A DNA stretch of 64,000 nucleotides from Theocolax elegans. Its lineage: Eukaryota; Arthropoda; Insecta; Hymenoptera; Cerocephalidae. Below the pieces are notes generated by a model. The model saw only the letters and a list, made by a program, of their open reading frames with translations, was not told the DNA's origin and searched no databases. The translations under genes were made by a program, and so were the position numbers. Below, piece after piece: positions 10,015 to 22,557 of this stretch. How positions within the stretch are numbered: the stretch's first letter is position 1; every line of letters starts with the position of its first letter. Where the stretch lies: contig CM047430.1 of NCBI GenBank assembly GCA_026168455.1, forward strand, positions 22,276,735 through 22,340,734. The letters run 5' to 3'.

Positions 10015-11835
10015 TTAAACATTGTTACTTGGCTCATGTTTCTCGGATAAAACTGGCGTGTTCGGAGGTGGTTCTGGTTCATGCATCTTGGGTGGTGATT
10101 TCGGAATTGCATATACGTGCTCTCGAGGTAAGAAATTCCATTGTATTGTCGGATCAACTGGTCGCAGTGGGACGTATTCTACTTTGTTTTTTCTTGATTT
10201 CTTAATAAATTTTTGGAAAATATATCGACATAGTAATAAGCATCCGGCAAGAAGCATTAGCATAATAACCAATCCATGTAAGTAAGCACCAGTTGTTTGA
10301 TTTTCAGTTTAAACATTAATAGTTTTATCCGGTTTTAAATCGCTCGGAAGGTTTTTCCCTGCTCCGATCAACTCCATTGGTGGTAAAAAGTACGTGTCCT
10401 TTTCTCTCATCAGCAGCTTTGAAGCGTAGTAGATGTTATCGTGAACTTTACTTTTCCTGCTTGTTGAAAGGTGTATGTCTCCTCGAATCCAGGGCAAAAT
10501 ACATTTACGAGTGTAGGCTTTCACACTCTCGTTGGAGATGCACAGTTTCCCTTACGCATATATAATTCCTTTGTAATTTAATGCATCTCGATAGCTGCGT
10601 TGTACTTAAATGGTGTATTTCTCCCCTTTGGGAAGAGAGGCTATAAAATCGTCCCTGGGTTGAATGTACGCTGCATTATGAATTAAATTCCCTTGTTGGA
10701 AAACTGGCACTGGAAGCATTTTGTACAAGGTGTGCGTTTCCTTTTCTACCATTGGCATTATTATTTGCATAATATGTGATCTTTATAAATTGTTAAATCT
10801 CTTGGAGCGAACTCGGCAATTATAGCCGCATTTATTTATTCAATTTTTACCGGACTCTTGGTTTCAAATACCTTTTCTATCATTTTTAAAATAATTCTTA
10901 AATTTCTTGTTGGAAAACTTGGAAAAACTTGGAAAACTTTGTTGTTGACAATAAACTTGTTATCGTGTTAGCTATATCCAAGTAACTATCCAAATTTTGT
11001 AATGCTAGATTGATTGTTTCCTCAGCTCTTGATTTATCGATGTCTATTACTCCTTTTTCTTCTTGTAGTATTTGTAATATTGCTTCTAGTTGCTTCATTT
11101 CTACAAACATTTTTTTCGATAGAGTATCCGTAAAGTACGACTTTACGTACTGTTTTGCGGACGTAAAGTGCGACTTTACGAACACGTGTACAGTCTTTAC
11201 GGATACGTGTACAAAAAAAATATTGTATTGAAATTGCTAAGAACTTTACGGATACTCTCTCGAAAAGTAATGTTCGCGCCTCGGCCGTAAAATTTTTCTA
11301 CTTTTAAAAGTTCTACTTTACGGCCTTGGCACGAAAACTACTATTCTGATGTTTGCATGATTTCATTATTTATGTATGCCTTTGCTGTACCCCTTCTTAC
11401 CATTGCTTCTCGAGAGTGATGTCTCATTTGCGTAATATTTGATACTATGTCTAGTGATGAATTTTTTGTAAATGCGTTTTCGCCCTCCTCTCCCCAATCT
11501 AAAACTTCGTCCCCTGACGAATATGAAGTCGCTGAAGTGATATAAGCGTCTCTTATTCTAGAGAACTCACGCATTTATTCTTGTAATAAATAAATTTTGT
11601 CTATCGTTACCGCGTTCTATAGCCTTGTATACGTGTCGGATTGTACAATATCTTGTATTATTTTTGTAAAATTTTCTTGGATTACGAAAGCTTTCTGCGA
11701 ATCAATTGTAGTTATTATACACCATTCTTGTTGAATAATGTCTATTTCTTGCAATCGATTAAAAATGATGCCGAGGTTATTTCGCTTTGTTACAATTGCC
11801 TTATTTTGAGTTGTTGCAATCACAACGTGAATCAC
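10015..11835 (-). pseudogene. Decayed env gene, baculovirus-F-like type
   Basis: The minus strand carries consecutive broken pieces that fit the layout of an errantivirus/baculovirus F-like envelope protein. There is an N-terminal piece near 11835-11617 (phrases GIIFNRL and IIQQEW), and a helical piece at 11185-10898. A conserved-looking block lies near 10750-10620 (LYKMLPVPVF), followed by a Cys-containing stretch. A transmembrane segment (near 10285-10225, hydrophobic with MLMLLAGCLLLC) leads to a basic, Pro-rich cytoplasmic tail ending at 10015. Stops and frameshifts separate all pieces, and a 150 bp MITE sits inside. Such proteins mediate membrane fusion. The assignment rests on motif layout only. 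Confidence 0.55.
11114..11266. repeat. Small MITE inside the env remnant
   Basis: GAGTATCCGTAAAG at the left is answered by CTTTACGGATACTC at the right. Internal CGTAAAGT / ACTTTACG palindromes repeat. About 15 bases further on, a separate palindrome lies at 11282-11325, GGCCGTAAA...TTTACGGCC. The element probably disrupted the env frame around 11115. Confidence 0.65.
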
Positions 11836-12064
11836 GATGAAAAATGCTCACATAATCTTCTCTATTTTGTCTGTAACATAATAAAAAAAATTTTTATTAT
11901 GTCCAACATATTGTTCCTTTATGTGCGTATGTATATATATGTATATATATTTAACATATTTTCCTGTACGTTCCAATTTATCGTATTATGTTATTTACAC
12001 ATATTTTTATGTTTCTCTGAGATTTATTTCAATACGCGCTTAATATCTTCGGTATACGCATAAT

Positions 12065-12621
12065 TCCTTTCATTCGGCTCTATTTGTATTTTTCGCCTCT
12101 TGAATCTTCGGATTTGTTGATTCTGTTCTACTGGTTTCTGTATGTTCGTCGATTCCTTTAGTGCTACGTTTACATAATACTTTCATGCTCTCGTGGAATA
12201 GAATACAATTTTGTTTATTTACTCGCGCTGGAGTCAAGAAAGTCCATTGACGTTGTTACCGAGGTTGTAATTGCTATGTTATACATTTGTGTAGTCCGCC
12301 ATTTACGCGCGTGAGTACATATCCATTGCATTTAACTTCTTGCACGATAATACAAATTTTCCGAGGGAGTCCGCAACAAAAACATTTTAGATCAGTAAAA
12401 GTACAAATTAATTCGCGTATCGTTCGTGTAGCACTTGATGAAAACCGATATTTTTCTGTGTGTGATAATTTTGTCGTGTAACAATAATGGCACAGGTATA
12501 CATTGTGACAAAAATAGCAAAGTCGCTCCCAATTTCTTACTAAAACTGACATTTTTTTTATTAATACGGTGTACTGCATAAACTTATAGAATATTCTTAG
12601 GTGTTCTCTGCGAACCTTCAC
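12065..12621 (-). pseudogene. Unrecognised Cys-rich frame upstream of env remnant
   Basis: A minus-strand frame of about 185 codons has two stops near 12240-12270. It carries many cysteines (LCYFCHNVYLCHYC, then LKCFCCGLP, then VKCNGY) and a hydrophilic C-terminal end (phrase RSTKGIDEHTETSR). It precedes the env remnant in the same orientation. It could be the end of a retroelement pol, a separate accessory gene or chance. I do not recognise a family. Confidence 0.35.
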
Positions 12622-13054
12622 AGAGATAAGACGTGTTTATAAGCGCTCCGTAATAAATTAATAGTTCCTCAAGCATGTAAAAGTGGTCCGAAAATATATC
12701 CAGAAACAGCTAATGCAGAAAGTTTCTATATTGTTTTTAGATGAAAAAAATGTAAAATTGAAAATCCTAAGTGATCGGCTTCCCAAGTTATGGACGCTTT
12801 TGTGTTGCGCTAAGCGCATTCATGAATAGCCAAGTAGAGCATTTGTGTACACACGTATAATTCTTTCAGTAATTCCGTGTAAAAGAAATTGAGTATGTAT
12901 TGATCATTTATTGTTGATATCATTATTGCTAAATATTTTGTCGATTGAAAAATTGAATGGAATCATTTAAAAATCATAATTTCCAGAACAAGCTTACTGA
13001 AACCACTTTTAGCGTAACCCATGATCAACGACGAGGACGTAGTGGTTAACTGAT

Positions 13055-13215
13055 CACATTTTTGTTTTTTTTGTATTTTTTTTGTTTTTTCTTCTGTTTT
13101 TTGTCGGTGTTTTATTTTTTTTTGCTTTTTTTGTTTTTTCTTCTGTTTTTTGTCGGTGTTTTATTTTTTTTTGCTTTTTTTGTTTTTTCTTCTGTTTTTT
13201 GTCGGTTTTTTATTT
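13055..13215. repeat. T-rich minisatellite, 48 bp unit
   Basis: Nearly three copies of a unit starting TTGTTTTTTCTTCTGTTTTT and ending TTTTTTTTGCTTTTT follow one another inside the DNA transposon, downstream of the transposase stop. The 81-codon Phe-rich frame over it is an artefact of the repeat. Confidence 0.9.
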
Positions 13216-13437
13216 TTTTTATTATTTTCAGTATATTATATAAAATGTTGTTCAATAACGATAAGATACTGTTAAGAGATAAAGGTGTAGCGATGAGAAT
13301 TCTATGACAGCTTTCTGTAAATTTGGTAAATAAGTCTTACGATGATACCCGTTTACTTTATAACGTTCCCAAAACTTCAAGAAATCACGATGAATTGATT
13401 CACCACTCTGCTCTGACCAACAACTTAAGCCATTATT

Positions 13438-15560
13438 TCATTCAATGAACTGAAAACCTTCTTGTACATGTGAAAGAATTACGTGGATTTGCAGTGTTTC
13501 TGAAAGTTTCTCAAGATTTTCCAAAGCTGCTTTCAGTTCTTTAATATAATTATCAAGTGAAGGTCCTACTTTTCGAGAGGTGAAACAACAATTTACCACC
13601 TTATCCATAGCTTTGAAAGCTGCAATGTGCGGTATAACTTTAAAAATACCTACATCTTTATATATTTCTGGATCTTTTAGCCTATCTGACTCTTTCAGCA
13701 ATTTCCTACACGCATTGCCTTCAAAAGCATTACCATGATAGTTTTTCGAAACTAAATTGAGCTTGCGTGGCCACAATATAGCTTTCTCTAGACCTAACAA
13801 GGGAACCAAGCCTTGCCAAAATACATGATTTACAAAGCCTTGCAGGACATGTAATTCAGGTATCACACATTTCTGTAAAACATAGACATCATCATCTTCA
13901 TCGAAAATAGAAAGATTGATAGTACTATAACACTTTCTACTACTTTCCTTCTCTTCTCATTGGTTTCTTAGGAGGCGGTATCTTTCATAATCTCTTCTCG
14001 CTAATCTCAAGTCGCCATAAGTTTTCAAATTTGTACAATTTTCCATTTCTTCACTATCAGATACCCTTGTAGTAGCATTATCATTCGAACTGGTTTCAGA
14101 AGTCAATTTGTGGCTTAAATTATTTAAGGAGACAAAACAATATGCACAAAGACATGTTGATGTTGCGGTTTGTTGTCCATTAACTATCAGCAAAAGCTTG
14201 AAGTCTGCAACAAATTTGAAAGAGATATTATTGAGTTGGGTCAAGTCAAATAAAAGCTTAATATTTGCGTGAGTTTCTTTTATTCCAGGAACCACACACA
14301 ACAATAGCAACCTATTTACACTAGATGGCTTATCTTTTTTGCTTAGACGACCTCCTTCAGAGTAGAGTATTCTCTTCTTGGAATTATTACAGTTAACGAA
14401 ATCTTCTAGATCTTTTTCAGTATCATAATTTTCCTGCATGGAATTTTCTTCTTGTTTGGGTGAATAATTATCAGGCGTAATACACAAACTACTTTTAAAA
14501 AAATGTTGCCCTCCATCAGCCATAACTTTGATGCAACAGTCGCTTACTAAATTTCTACTTTCGATAACTTGTTCTACAAGTTCTTCAGCTTTGGCATATA
14601 CGACAGGACGTAACTGCTTTTTTGCATCCGTTGCGCTTTCACAGTCAAATTCATAAACATCCGTTTTGTAAACATCTGTCAATTCTTTCGACTTTTTCGA
14701 CATATGCTCTCGATAATTTTTAGGGATAGACATTTTACCAACATTACACCTTATAAAATTGATAATTTTTCTCATCTCATTCTGTGAAGCGCCTAGTTGA
14801 ACTCGAAAATTATCTAAATTATTTATGTCAAAAGCCACGTTCTTGTCAACTTTATTTATTGTGATCTTTTTACTCCGCCCAGCAGTGCTCATATTTAAAT
14901 CAATATTGGCTCGCCTGCCACTTTCATCCCAATTGGATTTTACATTGCATTTTATAACATGAGTTGCAATTTGCTGTTGGATTTTCTGAGGAAGATTTTT
15001 AACTATTTTTATGGCATTATCCCTGAGATTTTTGCATTCATAAGCTTTACCTTTGCCAATTTCTTGAAAACATTTAATACAATATTTTATTGAATCAACC
15101 GAATCATAACTTTTATTTAGTTCGAGCTTCTCTGATTTATGTGATTTATAATATCCAGTAGAAATGTCAATTTCTTTATTTCTATCCCTAAAGTTTCCTC
15201 TGCCTTTTTCAACTTTTATGTGTCCTTTGGACTGAGCAGTCGATCATACGTAACAATTACAAGCGTTATTTAAACGAGTTTCTTTTGCCACTACTATCTC
15301 TTTGTAGTTAGGGATAGTTGGTACTTGCCGATTGAAAATTTCTTTTTCAATATCAAGTAGTGTCAAATAACAAGTCCTACATATGCTCACAGGATATCTT
15401 TCATCGTTTAAATCGAAATCCATAGATATAAACTTCTTTATGAGTTTTTCCGTAGATTTACTTATTAAAAATTTATCTGGTTTTTTTTCCAAAAACAATT
15501 TTACGAACCACAAGCTCCACATATTTTCTTTCTAGTATCATGATGAGAATACCCAGGAGG
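13438..15560 (-). pseudogene. Transposase-like gene of the 12.66-16.13 kb element
   Basis: The minus strand encodes about 650 residues in several frames. The N-terminus (15560-15244) has a Cys pair region (ICGACG, later ICRTCYLTL), likely a zinc-binding DNA-recognition module. The middle frame (14892-13957, 311 codons) includes KVMADGGQHFFK, a candidate acidic catalytic position, and later a CLCAYC pair. The C-terminal frame (13866-13438) includes LHVLQGFVNHVFW and NYHGNAFEGNACRKLL, where the Glu of FEGN is a candidate third acidic residue. Stops near 15500 and 15240 and a frameshift near 13930 kill it. I cannot place the superfamily; RAG1/Transib-, CACTA- or Chapaev-like are possibilities. 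Confidence 0.6.
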
Positions 15561-16171
15561 CATTTTAAAAACGTAAGTTTAAAAAATGCAACTGCAACTC
15601 GGGAGAGTTGGATGCCTTTGCCTCTAATGTATATATGACTTCGACATACATTTTTCGATTACGGATTTCCATGCGCCACCTATCGGTATCAAAATAAACT
15701 TTTAATTGTGTCATATATTTATAAAACACTAACTCTATGAAAATTAGATGATGCATTTTGAAATACGTCGGAAAAACGACGAAACAATTGAAATATGGAT
15801 TTGTTTATTAAGTCATCATATCAATATTTTAATAGATAATATTCAAATTATCAAAAAACAATAATACTCTTAACAATAAGTAATCAATACATACTCAATT
15901 TCTTTTGTTCGGAGTTAGAAAACGAATTATACGTGTGAACTCAAATGCTCTAATTGGCTATTCGTGAATGCGCTTAGCGTAACACAAAAGCGTCCATAAC
16001 TTGGGAAGCCGATCACTTAGGATTTTCAATTTTACATTTTTTTCATCTAAAAACAATATAGAAACTTTCTGCATTAGCTGTTTTTGGATCCATTTTCGGA
16101 CCACTTTTACATGCTTGAGGAACACTGTGGGTGACAGGGCCATCTTAGCCCTCGAGTTTTGTAGTGAGTTT

Positions 16172-17468
16172 AAGATGTCTTTTTTTAGTGAAATATCATC
16201 TTCCCCAAGTTCCTCAAAAGTTTTTTCGTACAGTGTTTAAAATTCACGTAGTTACGCAGATGCAACTCAGCGTAAATTTCCTAAACGGGAACAAGGATTG
16301 ATTATTAATTGTGTAGATGGACTTAATTTTACTGATTACACATGTGCAGTGGCAGCTATAGTGCAAAAAAAAATTTTATATTCAACAAGAATTTCTAACA
16401 ATAGAGTCTGTTTATATTTAACATCCAAGAAATTAGTGAGTGCTTTAACTGAAAATTACGGGTTTGTACAAATTGGAGAAAAAAAAGTAAATATCAGACC
16501 CGTAGTTACAAAACAACAGAGAGTAATTTTTTCTAATATGGCTCCACCAATACCTCAATATGTGTTTGAAGATATTCTGGACCGTCTAAATATCAAACGG
16601 AGTGCTCCGATTTCTACTTTAAAAGCCTCGATAACAGAAGAAGGTTTGTCACATGTTATAAGCTCCCGACGACAGTCCTACATTGAACCTTTAGACGTTA
16701 AAAAATTACCTGAGTTATTAAAAGTTAATTTCGAGGATACTACCTACTACATTTATCCCAGTATTGGCACACTCAAATGCTTCCTATATAAAATGGGAGG
16801 TCATATAGCCAAACACTGTCAGACTACTCAAGAATTTAACGATAACATCATCACGGAAAATTGCCAATCATGAACCAAACAGAACATATTAAGTCTTCCA
16901 AATATAAACACAGATGATATAATAGACAACAGTAGTGCTACAAGCATTGATAAATCAAACGGTACAAGTTACGATTCCACGAATGTACTCAATGAAAAGA
17001 ATTCTACACAATTAACGCAAAATATAGACATGCCTCCACCACATAACGGGCTATAAGAGATCACCATCTAGCAGCATAGCAACGACAAATACTAATGATA
17101 GCACGAAAGTTAAAAAGAGTCTTAAAAAAACTAAACCAAACGATAAAATTGAAGAAAAAACAGTACAGATATCTGATATACGTTTAAAACTACAAAACAA
17201 CAACATCAAATTTAAAGGAAACTCTGAATACTCTTTACAATTCGACGAAATTGTAAAATTTTTATTTGAATGTTACGGTAACAGAAAGATTCCAGAGCTC
17301 GCTCTTAGGTACACTACAAATTTAGCTTCTCTCTCGTCAATGCTTCAAGATTTGCACGACAATATCAATGATGTCAACCTAAGAAGTTGAATTACGAGGA
17401 TCATCAATAGACTAAATAAAGAAACCGACTATAGTGACGATACGAATTTTCTAGATGAGTCGTAGAGC
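16172..17468 (+). pseudogene. I-type LINE ORF1 (RNA-binding gag-like)
   Basis: The plus-strand ORF1 begins with ATG at 16172. A frameshift near 16235 leads into a 191-codon frame (16298-16873) ending in a single damaged CCHC knuckle, CFLYKMGGHIAKHC (second Cys lost). Further pieces continue in other frames to about 17468 with a Lys/Asn-rich linker and a helical C-terminus. It lies just 43 bp past the right end of the DNA transposon and 18 bp before ORF2. It would coat LINE RNA in an intact element. Confidence 0.7.
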
Positions 17469-17485
17469 ACGCCTAATCCTTACTT

Positions 17486-20400
17486 ATGTCTTCATCATTA
17501 ATTCAAAGTAATTTAAAATTTCTGTATTGGAACGCAAGAAGCTTGAATAAACGAATACACGAGCTACCCAAATTATTAATCAACATCAATATCTTCATTT
17601 GTGTGGAAACTTGTCTGATAACAAACAATGACGAATTCAAGAAGATAAATATTCCGGAATTTCTCACCTTTCGTAAGGATCGTCTACACAGTACAGCAGG
17701 TGGCCTTTTACTTCTAATCCGTAAAAATATTAGCTATTTAGAATTAAAAAACATAAATTCGTCGGATATTTCGGTTGAGATATGCGGTATTCGATTAACT
17801 GATACAAAACCGTTTTTAGATTTGTATATATGCTACAGAGCTTCGGGTATTATACTTACTCAAAACCAATAGGACGATATCGTTAACAATCTAGATAATA
17901 ACAATCAATGTATATTAATTGAAGATTTCAATGCACACAACGAAATATGGAATTGTAAAAAAACTGAGACGAATGACGATAGATTTTTTCAAATTATTAA
18001 AAATCGCGATTTATACATACATAACATAGATTCGTATACATACATAAATATGTACCAAAATATTAAATCAAACATTGATCTACTCATTTCTACGATGAAT
18101 ATTTGCGACAAAATAAGCTTTGTAACGGTCACGCTGGGGATTAGGGCGTGGCGTCAAAGGCGAAATAACAATTATATTCAAATAAAATAATATTAATTTA
18201 TTAATAATATAAAAAGGTTTTGGGCGCTAGCCGCGTACGATCGCGGCAAATTTATTATATCAAGCTTGGCTGCGTACGAGCTGCTGCTGCTTGCTGCGCA
18301 AGGGGAGGGGAGGGGAGTAAAGGGGAAGCACACTCACGGTCAGGAGAATACTTGGTGAAAGGCTTACACCCACCTTTGCTCAATGAAGATCGTCTCCTGG
18401 AGTTGCTGCTCTGCGGTCAATTCCTCTCTCTCACTCACACACACACAAAATATCGATCGTATTCGGTCGTGAATCGGTTGACCGATGCTGCCACGATGGC
18501 GTCCCGATGAGCTCACTCGAGCTCGGGCTCGTTCGCTGCTTCGTTGCTCGGGCCCAACGTGCTCGCGCAGCTTCTCGCGTCGGGTCGCCCGTCGGCCGCC
18601 GTCGTCTCGCGTGCCTCGTGTAGTGAGTGCTCACGGCCATGTTTACCAAAGCGGACGTTATTGCCTAGGCTGCTGCTTCCCACGGAGAGGACGGTATTCC
18701 TGGTGATGCTGTTGACTAGGTAAGCCTTTACGATCGTTATGTTGTGTAAACTTAACGGCTAATGAGTTCACTCCGTTACAGGTGCAGACAGGATGGCCGA
18801 TACTCGAGTCTTCTCTCTCACTCGCTCTCACGGTGGCCGCTCAGCTGGTGCGCGTCGGGTCAGTTACTGCTGCTCTTCTTCGATGCTGCGTTGCTGCGGG
18901 GATTGTGGCTGCTTCCTAGGTAAATATCTAGCGCCCGAGGGAGTGCTGCGTACATAATACTAGTTATTAATTGAAAGTTATGATAATGTTGTGATTACCA
19001 TAACCTCACTTCTAAACCCTCTCCTAGCATCTAGCTGTCAGTTACTGTGTGTAACTACATGCTTCCTTGTCTCCTCCTAATTAGGATTATTATTATTAGT
19101 TAATGTTTCACAGCTTCCTGGAGATCTTATCGTTGCTTGTGCTGCTCAGTCTGGCACCTTGGGCCATCGTAGGCTGCTTTATGGTCCTGGTGCGATGCCT
19201 CCTGGAAGGCGTTTAGCCTCTCCTGATGTGCTGCTTTATTGTGCTAAGTGGAAGGAACCAAGAGAAGTATTGGGAATTTGGGGAACTTATGGTTAGGTTA
19301 GGTAGGCTTAGAGATGTGAGAGTAGGTAGGCTAGCTTGTATTGGGACTCGCTCGCTTATTATTTTGACAGGTATAACATACCTTGTCACAGCTATAAAAT
19401 AAAAAACGAAACCCATCGTTCGGATCATTTTCCCATCTTATTTGAAATTCAAACTCTTAAATGTAATTATTATAAAAAATTGTTTAAAATTAAAACTACT
19501 CGTACAGACTGGAACAAATTCACCATGACACCTTTTTTGATATAGTTACGAACATTAACTAATAGTAATCCTAAATCAGAAGCATTTCAAGGATGTAAAA
19601 AAAATAATAATCCAGTCATATGGTAGAATAATTTATGCGATAGAGCTAAAGGATTGAGAACAGCAGCGTACAAAAAGTGAGAATTCAGCTTAGACTAATA
19701 GACTTAATCGCGTATAAACGGGCTCAAGCTCAAGCAATTAAGACTTTTAAAAAAGCTAAGTACGATTATTTCAAAAATTTTTTTGAAACTATTAATTTTA
19801 GGATTGGGTATAATTACGTATAGAATAAAACTAAAATTCTAAAAAACAAATGGATTAAAACCAATATATCACATAATTCAGAAAATCAGCAGATTAAACA
19901 AAAAATTTAAATTGCTTTAAATAAAATAAGTCCATCATGGGCAAACACGGATCCTAAATGAACAACAAAAATCAATTTTACGATACTCAGTTTGACTATT
20001 ACAAATTCAATAGCTCCTTATACTCAAAAAATGGTAAATCTGCAGCAGGTATGGACATATTAGACTATGAAATTATAATTATTCTTCCTATTAAATTTCA
20101 CTTAATCCTCCTAGACATCTTCAACGAAATGTTTTTCACGAACAATTATCCGCTAAGTTGGAAAAACCCTTATATACATTTCATTGACAAACCTAACGGG
20201 AATGGGCTTCGACCCATAGCTTTGACTTCGTGCCTATGTAAATTATTAGAATCTATGATTAAAAATAGGCTGCAATGGTGGTGTGAACACAAAGATATTT
20301 TACCAAAAAATCAATCTAGTTTAGGAGAGGAAAGTCTTGTTTAGATAGCCTTACCAGTTTAACCTTAAATGTAAATGAAGCACTTATGAAAAATAAATCT

Positions 20401-22421
20401 ACTAATGCAGCTTTTCTTGACGTTTGCGGGGCGTTTGATAACGCAAACTGTGATATTTTGCTAAAGAAACTTGCAGACATTGAGTGTTCCGAAAATCTAA
20501 TAAAATTCGTCAAGTTTATAATACATGAAAGATATGTGTATACGGAAAGTTCAATTTCTGGCCCAAGAACGGTAGGCAAAGAGGTACCACAAGGAGGTGT
20601 ATTAAGCCCTTTATTATACATCATCTATGTTAATAATATTGATGACGGAATTCCTAAAAGTGCAAGAATATCACAGTTTGCGGACGATATCGCGATCTAT
20701 TCAAACTTTTCACCACTCAGAAAATGTCGAAATATAGTTGAAAAATGTGTAAATATAGTAAATAAGAATTTGGCAGAATTAGGCTTAGATTTAGCTCCCC
20801 AAAAAACGATACTAGTCCATTTTAATGATGGAAAAATACAGCCAGGCGAGGGAGACTGCAATATCAAGTCAACTGAAACGGTTCGATTTCTAGGACTAAT
20901 TTTTGATTACAAGCTAACGTTTATTCCTCATATCAATTATGTTCAAAATACATGTATGAAAGCGTTAAATTTAATAAAGTTTTTACGCGGAACATCGTGG
21001 GGTGCAGATCCATCACCTTTAATTACGCTGTACAAAAGCTACATACGATCCATACTGGACTATAGTAGCTTCATCTACTACCCAACTCGGCTTAAATATC
21101 AGGAAAAAATTGAAAAAATACAGTACACAGCCTTAAGAGCAGCCTTCGGTTATCGTATAATCACCCCAAGAAATATAATGTTAGCGGAATCTAAATTAGA
21201 ATAAATGTTTCATTACAAAAGCAATATGCAATAAAAAATCAATAACGAATGAAAGTATATTGAAGTACAGTTCCCTCTTAAAGAAAAACAAATACAAAAA
21301 GAGACAAAAACAAATACTATCTGTCTGTATAAATGTATTACTTAACGGTAATTTAAGCTCATCCACTAGGCTACATGACATATTTAGCTATGATTATAAA
21401 ACTATTTACTCAAATGTTTTAACAGACACAGACTTTGGCAGAATACTACAAAAAGCTGATTCTCCGAATGACCTAGTCAATGAACACCTGTCAAGGGAAA
21501 GCTTACACCGTCTACACCGACGTGAGTAAGAACCATGACTCTCCGTCCACAGGGATAGCTTGCTTATGTCCCAACTTAAACATAAATATTAGTTATGATA
21601 TTGACAAGGATGCGTCGCTGTTTAAGGGTGAATGTTTTGCCCTATCTGTAGCGCTCGATATATCCTTGGAAAATGCTAATAATAACTATATTATTCTTAC
21701 AGATTCATTAAGCATTGTTATGAGTCATAAGTCAAACAGATGCTTGGCTAAAATTAATGTACAAATTTTGGAAATAAAACGAAAATATGTAGAATTTCTC
21801 TCGAAAAATATAAATAATTATATACGCATTGTCTGGATACCTTCGCACATTGGTATTCAATATAATGAAAAAGTGGACAATCTAGCAAAAATATCTTCCC
21901 CTAGAATACAAGATAAAAGTGTAATGATTCCTTTCACAGACTATTATGAGGAATACAAAAGATGTGCGAAGTTAGAAACCAAAAAGTTTGTTAAAATGAG
22001 AGGGCTAACCAAAGGACAAGAATATTTTCAACTATTCTACTCGCAAAGTCATAAACCATGGTATGAAAAAACTGAATTAAGTTGGCGAAACATTGTAACC
22101 ATAAATCGATGCAGATTCAATCACTACAGTCTTGCTGCTTCTTTAGCCAGAGTAAAAATTATTGATAACGGAAAATGTAAATGTGATTATGAAACTCAAG
22201 ATGTAAACCATATTCTATGGCAGTGTAGGCTTTACGAGGTTGAAAGACTGAAGATGATTGAAAAATTAAGAAAAATAAAATTGTATTTACCACTAAGCGT
22301 AGAAGGCTTGAATGCGAACCAAACATTAGAGCTTGCCAAATTATATGTGCGTTTTTTAAAGATTGTAACCTGTTTATATAAACTGAATAGCATCAGACTG
22401 TATATAAAAGTGTATGTATAA
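17486..22421 (+). pseudogene. I-type LINE ORF2 (endonuclease, RT, RNase H)
   Basis: The domains are in the expected order. The APE endonuclease starts at 17507 (FLYWNARSLN), continues with FICVETCL and IEDFNAH near 17920, and its end (THRSDHFPILF) reappears at 19405 after an insertion. RT runs 19958-21204 with NGLRPIALT, AAFLDVCGAFDNA, the VPQGGVLSPLL loop and the catalytic FADD (about 20680). RNase H runs 21480-21890 with YTDVSK, GECFAL, LTDSLS and WIPSHIG. A C-terminal Cys/His region follows (CKCDY...HILWQC, about 22170-22230). The last 313 codons are still open. RNase H downstream of RT is typical of the I group. Stops, frameshifts and the 18121-19365 insertion make it inactive. Confidence 0.88.
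18121..19365. mobile_element. LTR-like insertion in the LINE endonuclease
   Basis: The endonuclease reading breaks at 18120 and resumes near 19365. The insert starts TGTAACGGTCACGCTGGGGA, and its first ~600 bp match copies at 29714-30225 and, more weakly and inverted, 58316-59011. TGTAAC at the start and CCGTTACA at 18773-18780 would fit LTR ends. However, no target duplication flanks that 660 bp unit and another ~585 bp of GC-richer DNA follows, so the true right boundary is uncertain. It is GC-richer than the LINE around it and has no domain I recognise. Confidence 0.65.
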
Positions 22422-22540
22422 ATATCTGTATAGCTATATAAGCCTAACAAGAGGCTTGAAAAAGCTTAAATAAAAAAAAAAAAGAATATTCTTATACTGT
22501 CTAAGTCTATGTTATATATATATATATATATATACATTTG
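22422..22540 (+). other. LINE 3' end: A-rich tail and (TA)n
   Basis: Downstream of the ORF2 stop lie a short 3' UTR, an A-rich tail near 22469-22484 and a (TA)n run at about 22514-22533. The BEL element begins directly after, so the junction of LINE tail and BEL lies here. Confidence 0.7.
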
Positions 22541-22557
22541 GCATCAACAGAGAAGGG

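Larger units (their letters stand above)
12664..16129 (-). mobile_element. DNA transposon, about 3.5 kb with about 260 bp TIRs
   Basis: The segments 12664-12925 and 15870-16129 are reverse complements over about 250 bp with few differences. Phrases such as CATGTAAAAGTGGTCCG and TGGACGCTTTTGTGTT are shared. The right end reads inward CACAGTGTTCCTC; the left end is degraded just outside GTTCCTC. Between them lies a decayed minus-strand transposase-like gene (13438-15560). The CACAGTG start is compatible with CACTA/Chapaev-like elements, but the superfamily is inferred only. A target duplication could not be recognised. Confidence 0.8.

Noticed and set aside
13062..13307. Phe-rich plus frame
   Set aside because: Artefact of the T-rich 48 bp minisatellite.
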